Positions 54,432 through 64,000 of a stretch of DNA of 64,000 bases are shown here, piece by piece. Origin of the DNA: Hippophae tibetana (lineage: Eukaryota > Streptophyta > Magnoliopsida > Rosales > Elaeagnaceae); assembly GCA_037013495.1 (NCBI GenBank), contig CM072805.1, positions 12,186,601 through 12,250,600 on the forward strand, given 5' to 3'. Below the pieces are notes generated by a model. That model saw nothing but the letters and a program-made list of their open reading frames with translations. It was not told where the DNA came from and did no database searches. Within the stretch, counting starts at the first letter, position 1; the number at the start of each line of letters is the position of its first letter. Made by a program: the position numbers and the translations under genes.

Positions 54432-56216
54432 TTTGAGTCAAATATGGATCATTCAAATGAACTAATACTAACAATACGGTGTATTCCATTTTGTCATATT
54501 AGTATGTTAAGGTCGAATCTTCTAAATCCCAATTGTGTAATGTTAAATTCATGATTATATACTTTTCTCAACCATAAATTGACTTCATATCAATCAATGG
54601 TTGAAACTTATAAGGCGCATATTTGCATTTGTGTTATTTAATTCAATTTTTTAACGTTAGATTTACTTAATCTCAATTGTTTAATGATAAAATTATGGCT
54701 ATCGAGTTTTTTCAAAGATAGATAGACTATTTATTTGATAAGAATAGAAATTGAGGTGTATATTTACATATACTATATTTATTTGAATTTGAGTCAAATA
54801 TGGATCATTCAAATGAACTAATACTAACAATACGGTGTATTCCATTTTGTCATATTAGTATGTTAAGGTCGAATCTTCTAAATCCCAATTGTATAATGTT
54901 AAATTCATGATTATGGACTTTTCTCAACCATAAATTGACTTCATATAAATAAATGGTTGAAACTTATAAGTGCCATATTTGCATTTGTAATATTTAATTC
55001 AATATTTTAACGTTAGATTTACTTTATCTCAATTGTTTAATGTTAAACTTATGGCTATCGATTTTTGTCAACCATAGATAGACTATTTATTTGATATGAA
55101 TAGAAATTGAGGTGTATATTTTTACATATAATATATTTATTTGAATTTGAGTCAAATATGTATCATTCAAATGAACTAATACTAACAATACGGTGTATTC
55201 CATTTTGTCATATTAGTATGTTAAGGTCGAATCTTCTAAATCCCAATTGTATAATGTTAAATTCATGATTATGGACTTTTCTCAACCATAAATTGACTTC
55301 ATATAAATAAATGGTTGAAACTTATAAGTGCCATATTTGCATTTGTAATATTTAATTCAATATTTTAACGTTAGATTTACTTTATCTCAATTGTTTAATG
55401 TTAAACTTATGGCTATCGATTTTTGTCAACCATAGATAGACTATTTATTTGATATGAATAGAAATTGAGGTGTATATTTTTACATATAATATATTTATTT
55501 GAATTTGAGTCAAATATGGATCATTCAATTGAACTAATACAAACAATACGGTGTATTCCATTTTGTCATATTAGTATGTTAAGGTCGAATCTTCTAAATC
55601 CCAATTGTATAATGTTAAATTCATGATTATGGACATTTCTCAACCATAAATTGACTTCATATCAATAAATGGTTGAAACTTATAAGTGCCATATTTGCAT
55701 TTGTAATATTTAATTCGATTTTTTAACCTTAGGTTTAATTTATCTCAATTGTTTAATGTTAAAATTATGGCTATCGATTTTTGTCAACCATAGATAGACT
55801 ATTTATTTGATAAGAATAGAAATTGAGGTGTATATTTTTACATATACTATATTTATTTGAATTTGAGTCAAATATGGATTATTCAATTGAACTAATACTA
55901 AAATACGGTGTATTCCATTTTTTCATATTAGTATGTTAAGGTCGAATCTTCTAAATCCCAATTGTGTAATGTTAAATTCATGATTATGGACTTTTCTCAA
56001 CCATAAATTGACTTCATATCAATAAATGGTTGAAACTTATAAGTGCCATATTTGCATTTGTGTTATTTAATTCAATTTTTTAACGTTAGATTTACTTAAT
56101 CTCAATTGTTTAATGTTAAAATTATGGCTATCGAGTTTTTTCAAAGATAGATCGACTATTTATTTGATAATAATAGAAATTGAGTTGTATATTTATATAT
56201 ACTATATTTATTTGAA
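54432..56216. repeat. Tetramer M, copy 4, expanded to five monomers (1785 bp)
   Basis: Order is m1 (54432), m2 (54788), m2 again (55146), m3 (55504), m4 (55862). The extra m2 is 358 bp and begins TCAAATATGTATCATTC instead of TCAAATATGGATCATTC. m3 has GGACATTTCTC near 55631 instead of GGACTTTTCTC. The total exceeds 1427 by exactly one 358-bp m2, as expected for a single-monomer unequal exchange. Confidence 0.92.
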
Positions 56217-57643
56217 TTTGAGTCAAATATGGATCATTCAAATGAACTAATACTAACAATACGGTGTATTCCATTTTGTCATATTAGTATGTTAAGGTCG
56301 AATCTTCTAAATCCCAATTGTGTAATGTTAAATTCATGATTATATACTTTTCTCAACCATAAATTGACTTCATATCAATCAATGGTTGAAACTTATAAGG
56401 CGCATATTTGCATTTGTGTTATTTAATTCAATTTTTTAACGTTAGATTTACTTAATCTCAATTGTTTAATGATAAAATTATGGCTATCGAGTTTTTTCAA
56501 AGATAGATAGACTATTTATTTGATAAGAATAGAAATTGAGGTGTATATTTACATATACTATATTTATTTGAATTTGAGTCAAATATGGATCATTCAAATG
56601 AACTAATACTAACAATACGGTGTATTCCATTTTGTCATATTAGTATGTTAAGGTCGAATCTTCTAAATCCCAATTGTATAATGTTAAATTCATGATTATG
56701 GACTTTTCTCAACCATAAATTGACTTCATATAAATAAATGGTTGAAACTTATAAGTGCCATATTTGCATTTGTAATATTTAATTCAATATTTTAACGTTA
56801 GATTTACTTTATCTCAATTGTTTAATGTTAAACTTATGGCTATCGATTTTTGTCAACCATAGATAGACTATTTATTTGATATGAATAGAAATTGAGGTGT
56901 ATATTTTTACATATAATATATTTATTTGAATTTGAGTCAAATATGGATCATTCAATTGAACTAATACAAACAATACGGTGTATTCCATTTTGTCATATTA
57001 GTATGTTAAGGTCGAATCTTCTAAATCCCAATTGTATAATGTTAAATTCATGATTATGGACTTTTCTCAACCATAAATTGACTTCATATCAATAAATGGT
57101 TGAAACTTATAAGTGCCATATTTGCATTTGTAATATTTAATTCGATTTTTTAACCTTAGGTTTAATTTATCTCAATTGTTTAATGTTAAAATTATGGCTA
57201 TCGATTTTTGTCAACCATAGATAGACTATTTATTTGATAAGAATAGAAATTGAGGTGTATATTTTTACATATACTATATTTATTTGAATTTGAGTCAAAT
57301 ATGGATTATTCAATTGAACTAATACTAAAATACGGTGTATTCCATTTTTTCATATTAGTATGTTAAGGTCGAATCTTCTAAATCCCAATTGTGTAATGTT
57401 AAATTCATGATTATGGACTTTTCTCAACCATAAATTGACTTCATATCAATAAATGGTTGAAACTTATAAGTGCCATATTTGCATTTGTGTTATTTAATTC
57501 AATTTTTTAACGTTAGATTTACTTAATCTCAATTGTTTAATGTTAAAATTATGGCTATCGAGTTTTTTCAAAGATAGATCGACTATTTATTTGATAATAA
57601 TAGAAATTGAGTTGTATATTTATATATACTATATTTATTTGAA
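56217..57643. repeat. Tetramer M, copy 5 (1427 bp)
   Basis: Regular m1-m2-m3-m4 order; marker at 56184 then 57611, 1427 bp apart. Confidence 0.93.
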
Positions 57644-59070
57644 TTTGAGTCAAATATGGATCATTCAAATGAACTAATACTAACAATACGGTGTATTCCA
57701 TTTTGTCATATTAGTATGTTAAGGTCGAATCTTCTAAATCCCAATTGTGTAATGTTAAATTCATGATTATATACTTTTCTCAACCATAAATTGACTTCAT
57801 ATCAATCAATGGTTGAAACTTATAAGGCGCATATTTGCATTTGTGTTATTTAATTCAATTTTTTAACGTTAGATTTACTTAATCTCAATTGTTTAATGAT
57901 AAAATTATGGCTATCGAGTTTTTTCAAAGATAGATAGACTATTTATTTGATAAGAATAGAAATTGAGGTGTATATTTACATATACTATATTTATTTGAAT
58001 TTGAGTCAAATATGGATCATTCAAATGAACTAATACTAACAATACGGTGTATTCCATTTTGTCATATTAGTATGTTAAGGTCAAATCTTCTAAATCCCAA
58101 TTGTATAATGTTAAATTCATGATTATGGACTTTTCTCAACCATAAATTGACTTCATATAAATAAATGGTTGAAACTTATAAGTGCCATATTTGCATTTGT
58201 AATATTTAATTCAATATTTTAACGTTAGATTTACTTTATCTCAATTGTTTAATGTTAAACTTATGGCTATCGATTTTTGTCAACCATAGATAGACTATTT
58301 ATTTGATATGAATAGAAATTGAGGTGTATATTTTTACATATAATATATTTATTTGAATTTGAGTCAAATATGGATCATTCAATTGAACTAATACAAACAA
58401 TACGGTGTATTCCATTTTGTCATATTAGTATGTTAAGGTCGAATCTTCTAAATCCCAATTGTATAATGTTAAATTCATGATTATGGACTTTTCTCAACCA
58501 TAAATTGACTTCATATCAATAAATGGTTGAAACTTATAAGTGCCATATTTGCATTTGTAATATTTAATTCGATTTTTTAACCTTAGGTTTAATTTATCTC
58601 AATTGTTTAATGTTAAAATTATGGCTATCGATTTTTGTCAACCATAGATAGACTATTTATTTGATAAGAATAGAAATTGAGGTGTATATTTTTACATATA
58701 CTATATTTATTTGAATTTGAGTCAAATATGGATTATTCAATTGAACTAATACTAAAATACGGTGTATTCCATTTTTTCATATTAGTATGTTAAGGTCGAA
58801 TCTTCTAAATCCCAATTGTGTAATGTTAAATTCATGATTATGGACTTTTCTCAACCATAAATTGACTTCATATCAATAAATGGTTGAAACTTATAAGTGC
58901 CATATTTGCATTTGTGTTATTTAATTCAATTTTTTAACGTTAGATTTACTTAATCTCAATTGTTTAATGTTAAAATTATGGCTATCGAGTTTTTTCAAAG
59001 ATAGATCGACTATTTATTTGATAATAATAGAAATTGAGTTGTATATTTATATATACTATATTTATTTGAA
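57644..59070. repeat. Tetramer M, copy 6 (1427 bp)
   Basis: Regular order. The one private change I saw is AAGGTCAAATCTTC near 58078 in m2, where the other copies have AAGGTCGAATCTTC. Confidence 0.93.
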
Positions 59071-59784
59071 TTTGAGTCAAATATGGATCATTCAAATGAA
59101 CTAATACTAACAATACGGTGTATTCCATTTTGTCATATTAGTATGTTAAGGTCGAATCTTCTAAATCCCAATTGTGTAATGTTAAATTCATGATTATATA
59201 CTTTTCTCAACCATAAATTGACTTCATATCAATCAATGGTTGAAACTTATAAGGCGCATATTTGCATTTGTGTTATTTAATTCAATTTTTTAACGTTAGA
59301 TTTACTTAATCTCAATTGTTTAATGATAAAATTATGGCTATCGAGTTTTTTCAAAGATAGATAGACTATTTATTTGATAAGAATAGAAATTGAGGTGTAT
59401 ATTTACATATACTATATTTATTTGAATTTGAGTCAAATATGGATCATTCAAATGAACTAATACTAACAATACGGTGTATTCCATTTTGTCATATTAGTAT
59501 GTTAAGGTCGAATCTTCTAAATCCCAATTGTATAATTTTAAATTCATGATTATGGACTTTTCTCAACCATAAATTGACTTCATATAAATAAATGGTTGAA
59601 ACTTATAAGTGCCATATTTGCATTTGTAATATTTAATTCAATATTTTAACGTTAGATTTACTTTATCTCAATTGTTTAATGTTAAACTTATGGCTATCGA
59701 TTTTTGTCAACCATAGATAGACTATTTATTTGATATGAATAGAAATTGAGGTGTATATTTTTACATATACTATATTTATTTGAA
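59071..59784. repeat. Tetramer M, copy 7, truncated after m2 (714 bp)
   Basis: m1 (59071-59426) and m2 (59427-59784) are followed at 59785 by a p monomer instead of m3. m2 has the private reading TATAATTTTAAATTC near 59530, and ends TTTTTACATATAC as in the m2 preceding p at 49439, not ACATATAAT as in the other M copies. Confidence 0.9.
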
Positions 59785-61060
59785 TTTGAGTCAAATATGG
59801 ATCATTCAAATGAACTAATACTAACAATACGGTGTATTCCATTTTGTCATATTAGTATGTTAAGGTCGAATCTTCTAAATCCCTAATGTGTAATGTAAAA
59901 TTCATGATTATGGACTTTTCTCAACCATAAATTGACTTTATATCAATAAATGGTTGAAACTTATAAGTGCCATATTTGCATTTGTAATATTTAATTGAAT
60001 ATTTTAACGTTAGATTTACTTTATCTCAATTGTTTAATGTTAAAATTATGGCTATCCATTTTTGTCAACCATAGATAGACTATTTATTTGATAAGAATAG
60101 AAATTGAGGTGTATATTTACATATACTATATTTATTTGAATTTGAGTCAAATATGGATCATTCAAATGAACTAATACTAACAATACGGTGTATTCCATTT
60201 TGTCATATTAGTATGTTAAGGTCGAATCTTCTAAATCCCAATTGTGTAATGTTAAATTCATGATTATGTACTTTTCTCAACCATAAATTGACTTCATATC
60301 AATAAATGGTTGAAACTTATAAGTGCCATATTTGGATTTGTAATATTTAATTCAATATTTTAACGTTAGATTTACTTTATCTCAATTGTTTAATGTTAAA
60401 ATTATGGCTATCGATTTTTGTCAACCATAGACAGACTATTTATTTGATAAGAATAGAAATTGAGGAGTATATTTACATATAATATATTTATTTGAATTTG
60501 AGTCAAATATGGATCATTCAAATGAACTAATACTAACAATACGGTGTATTCCATTTTGTCATATTAGTATGTTAAGGTCGAATCTTCTAAATCCCAATTG
60601 TGTAATGTTAAATTCATGATTATATACTTTTCTCAACCATAAATTGACTTCATATCAATCAATGGTTGAAACTTATAAGGCGCATATTTGCATTTGTGTT
60701 ATTTAATTCAATTTTTTAACGTTAGATTTACTTAATCTTAATTGTTTAATGATAAAATTATGGCTATCGAGTTTTTTCAAAGATAGATAGACTATTTATT
60801 TGATAAGAATAGAAATTGAGGTGTATATTTACATATACTATATTTATTTGAATTTGAGTCAAATATGGATCATTCAAATGAACTAATACTAACAATACGG
60901 TGTATTCCATTTTGTCATATTAGTATGTTAAGGTCGAATCTTCTAAATCCCAATTGTATAATGTTAAATTCATGATTATGGACTTTTCTCAACCATAAAT
61001 TGACTTCATATAAATAAATGGTTGAAACTTATAAGTGCCATATTTGCATTTGTAATATTT
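59785..61060. repeat. Tetramer P, third occurrence (p, q, m1 and first half of m2)
   Basis: p (59785, CCCTAATGTG at 59881), q (60141, TTTGGATTTG near 60332, GAGGAGTAT near 60465), m1 (60497) and the start of m2 (60853, TTCATATAAATAAATGG). Near 61060 m2 changes to TTCGATTTTTTAACC, where the sequence joins the 45.0-kb type. Confidence 0.85.
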
Positions 61061-64000
61061 AATTCGATTTTTTAACCTTAGGTTTAATTTATCTCAATTG
61101 TTTAATGTTAAAATTATGGCTATCGATTTTTGTCAACCATAGATAGACTATTTATTTGATAAGAATAGAAATTGAGGTGTATATTTTTACATATAATATA
61201 TTTATTTGAATTTGAGTCAAATATGGATCATTCAATTGAACTAATACAAACAATACGGTGTATTCCATTTTGTCATATTAGTATGTTAAGGTCGAATCTT
61301 CTAAATCCCATATGTGTAATGTTAAAATCATGATTATATACTTTTCTCAACCACAAATTGACTTCATATCAATCAATGGTTGAAACTTATAAGGCGCATA
61401 TTTGCATTTGTGTTATTTAATTCAATTTTTTAACGTTAGATTTACTTAATCTCAATTGTTTAATGTTAAAATTATGGCTATCGAGTTTTTTCAAAGATAG
61501 ATATCCTATTTATTTGATAAGAATAGAAATTGAGGTGTATATTTACATATACTATATTTATTTGAATTTGAGTCAAATATGGATCATTCAAATGAACTAA
61601 TACTAATAATACGGTGTATTCCATTTTGTCATATTAGTATGTTAAGGTCGAATCTTCTAAATCCCAATTGTATAATGTTAAATTCATGATTATGGACTTT
61701 TCTCAACCATAAATTGACTTCATATCAATAAATGGTTGAAACTTATAAGTGCCATATTTGCATTTGTAATATTTAATTCAATATTTTAACGTTAGATTTA
61801 CTTTATCTCAATTGTTTAATGTTAAAATTATGGCTATCGAGTTTTTTCAAAGATAGATAGGCTATTTATTTGATAAGAATAGAAATTGAGGTGTATAATT
61901 TTACATATACTATATTTATTTGAATTTGATTCAAATATGGATCATTCAAATGAACTAATACTAACAATACGGTGTATTCCATTTTTTCATATTAGTATGT
62001 TAAGGTCGAGTCTTCTAAATCCCAATTGTGTAATGTTAAATTCATGATTATGGACTTTTCTCAACCATAAATTGACATCATATCAATAAATGGTTGAAAC
62101 ATATAAGGTGCATATTTGCATTTGTATTATTTAATTCGATTTTTTGACCTTAGGTTTAATTTATCTCAATTATTTAATGTTAAAATTATGCCTATCGAGT
62201 TTTTTCAAAGATAGATATCCTATTTGTTTGATAAGAATAGAAATTGAGGTGTATATTTACATATACTATATTTATTTGAATTTGAGTCAAATATGGATCA
62301 TTCAAATGAACTAATACTAATAATACGGTGTATTCCATTTTGTCATATTAGTATGTTAAGGTCGAATCTTCTAAATCCCAATTGTATAATGTTAAATTCA
62401 TGATTATGGACTTTTCTCAACCATAAATTGACTTCATATCAATAAATGGTTGAAACTTATAAGTGCCATATTTGCATTTGTAATATTTAATTCAATATTT
62501 TAACGTTAGATTTACTTTATCTCAATTGTTTAATGTTAAAATTATGGCTATCGATTTTTGTCAACCATAGATAGACTATTTATTTGATAAGAATAGAAAT
62601 TGAGGTGTATAATTTTACATATACTATATTTATTTGAATTTGAGTCAAATACGGAAAATTCAAATGAACTAATATTAACAATAGGGTGTATTCCATTTTG
62701 TCATATAAGTATGTTAAGGTCGAATCTTCTAAATCCGAATTGTGTAATGTTAAATTCATGATTATGGACTTTTCTCATCCTTTAATTGACTTCATATCAA
62801 TAAATGGTTCAAACTTATAAGTGGCATATTTTCATTTGTAATATTTAATTCAATATTTTAACGTTAGATTTACTTTATCTCAATTGTTTAATGTTAAAAT
62901 TATGGCTATCGATATTTGTCAACCATAGATAGACTATTTATTTGATAAGAATAGAAATTGAGGTGTATATTTACATATACTATATTTATTTGAATTTGAG
63001 TCAAATATGGACCATTCAAATGAACTAATATTAACAATACGGTGTATTCAATTTTGTAATATAAGTATGTTAAGGTCGAATCTTCTAAATCCCAATTGTG
63101 TAATGTTAAATTTATGATTATGGACTTTTCTCAACCATAAATTGACTTCATATCAGTAAATGGTTGAAACATATAAGTGGCATATTTGCATTTGTATTGT
63201 TTAATTGAATTTTTTAACCTTAGGTTTAATTTATCTCAATTATTTAATGTTAAAATTATGGCTAACGATTTTTGTCAACCATAGATAGACTATTTATTTG
63301 AAAAGAATAGAAATTGAGGTGTATATTTTTACATATACTATATTTATTTGAATTTGAGTCAAATATGGATCATTCAAAATTTACTAATACTAACAATACG
63401 GTGTATTCCATTTTGTCATATTAGTATGTTAAGGTCGAATCTTCTAAATCCTAATTGTGTAATGTTAAATTCATGATTATAGACTTTTCTCAACCATAAA
63501 TTGACATCATATCAATAAATGGTTCAAAACATATAAGATGCATATTTGCATTTGTATTATTTAATTCGATTTTTTAACCTTAGGTTTAATTTATCTCAAT
63601 TATTTAATGTTAAAATTATGCCTATCGAATTTTTTCAAAGATAGATCGACTATTTATTTGATAATAATAGAAATTGAGTTGTATATTGACATATACTATA
63701 TTTATTTGAATTTGAGTCAAATATGGATCATTCAAATGAACTAATACTAACAATACGGTGTATTCCATTTTGTCATATTAGTATGTTAAGGTCGAATCTT
63801 CTAAATCCCTATTGTGTAATGTAAAATTCATGATTATGGACTTTTCTCAACCATAAATTGACTTTATATCAATAAATGGTTGAAACTTATAAGTGCCATA
63901 TTTGCATTTGTAATATTTAATTCAATTTTTTAATTTTAGATTTACTTTATCTCAATTGTTTAATGTTAAAATTATGGCAATCAATTTTTGTTAACCATAG
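61060..64000. repeat. 2.94-kb satellite segment copied from 45006-47946
   Basis: Offset is 16054 to the last base of the window. Markers are CAACCACAAATTG (61349), TCAAATACGGAAAATTC (62645), TTTCTCATCCTTTAATTG (62773), CATTCAAAATTTAC (63371) and GGCAATCAATTTTTG near 63976. Among many single-base matches, one 23-bp patch at about 61838-61860 has the other long-half allele. The segment probably continues past the window edge. Confidence 0.86.

Larger units (their letters stand above)
1..64000. repeat. AT-rich tandem satellite array, ~356-bp monomer, about 180 copies
   Basis: The landmark TTTGAGTCAAAT recurs at 5, 361, 716, 1072, 1428, 1784, 2140 and so on to the end, at steps of 355-358 bp. 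All copies read are in the same orientation. One 360-base stretch counted (51601-51960) holds 88 G+C. No stretch longer than a monomer is free of the repeat, so every gene-free interval in this window is satellite. Monomers differ by substitutions, 1-3 base indels and occasional 18-bp deletions. Size, AT-richness and layered higher-order structure fit centromeric or pericentromeric satellite DNA of a eukaryote; chromosomal position and species cannot be read from the sequence. Confidence 0.98.

Noticed and set aside
1-64000. CENP-B box
   Set aside because: I looked on both strands for the TTCG-N4-A-N2-CGGG core. The nearest candidate, the GATTCGACCTTAAC strand of the GGTCGAATC block, lacks the CGGG part in all copies read.
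1-64000. CRISPR array
   Set aside because: Regular repetition might suggest one, but the repeat unit is a continuous 356 bp without short repeats alternating with unique spacers, and no cas-like gene is present.
1-64000. Identity with a named satellite (for example the ~360-bp satellite of Tribolium castaneum or the 359-bp satellite of Drosophila melanogaster)
   Set aside because: Only monomer size and AT-richness agree. I cannot match the sequence from memory, so naming a family or species would be a guess; a database search with the consensus would decide.

Overview
The whole window is one uninterrupted tandem satellite array with no genes. A unit of about 356 bp (individual copies 355-358 bp) repeats head to tail about 180 times from the first base to the last. 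Every copy I read is on the same strand, and I saw no transposable element, unique sequence, tRNA or rRNA gene, or telomeric repeat between copies. Base composition is very AT-rich: a 360-base stretch counted at 51601-51960 is about 24% G+C. This is what centromeric or pericentromeric heterochromatin of a plant or animal looks like (large AT-rich monomers with layered higher-order repeats). The sequence alone does not identify the species. Insects such as tenebrionid beetles and many plants have satellites of about 350-360 bp, but I do not recognise this one.

Monomer anatomy. Each monomer is an old dimer of two diverged halves, 144 bp and 212 bp long, measured between the two CAATTG landmarks. 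The halves align along most of their length (32 of 43 positions match around the landmark). The long half carries about 68 extra bases, which hold a perfect 13-bp palindrome with the heptamer TGAGTCA at its centre, nested in an 8-bp inverted repeat. The short half carries another 8-bp inverted repeat (TCAACCAT / ATGGTTGA, 21-nt loop).

Layout. (1) About 1-17.98 kb: an 11-monomer higher-order repeat (HOR) of 3916 bp in complete and partial copies, with a 1.38-kb block repeated at 1 and 8897. (2) 17.09-24.4 kb: an 8-monomer unit of 2830 bp followed by a 9-monomer unit of 3185 bp, tagged by an 18-bp deletion. (3) 24.4-50 kb: a patchwork of long duplications. One 14-monomer block repeats at an offset of 6410 bp, and blocks of 2.2-3.6 kb repeat at offsets of 17795, 19222 and 16054 bp. 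(4) 48.0-50.86 kb: a tetramer P of 1426 bp, two copies. (5) 50.15-59.78 kb: a second tetramer M of 1427 bp, six copies plus a half, almost base-identical and so probably the youngest expansion. It is bordered on both sides by P-type monomers. (6) 59.79-64.0 kb: P-type monomers, then a copy of 45.0-47.95 kb.

Reading it as a process (inference): a roughly 144-bp ancestor duplicated and one half gained about 68 bp. The 356-bp dimer then amplified, and repeated unequal exchange and conversion produced 11-, 8/9-, 18- and finally 4-monomer HORs. The building blocks of the youngest tetramer can be found as scattered monomers in the 27-41 kb patchwork.
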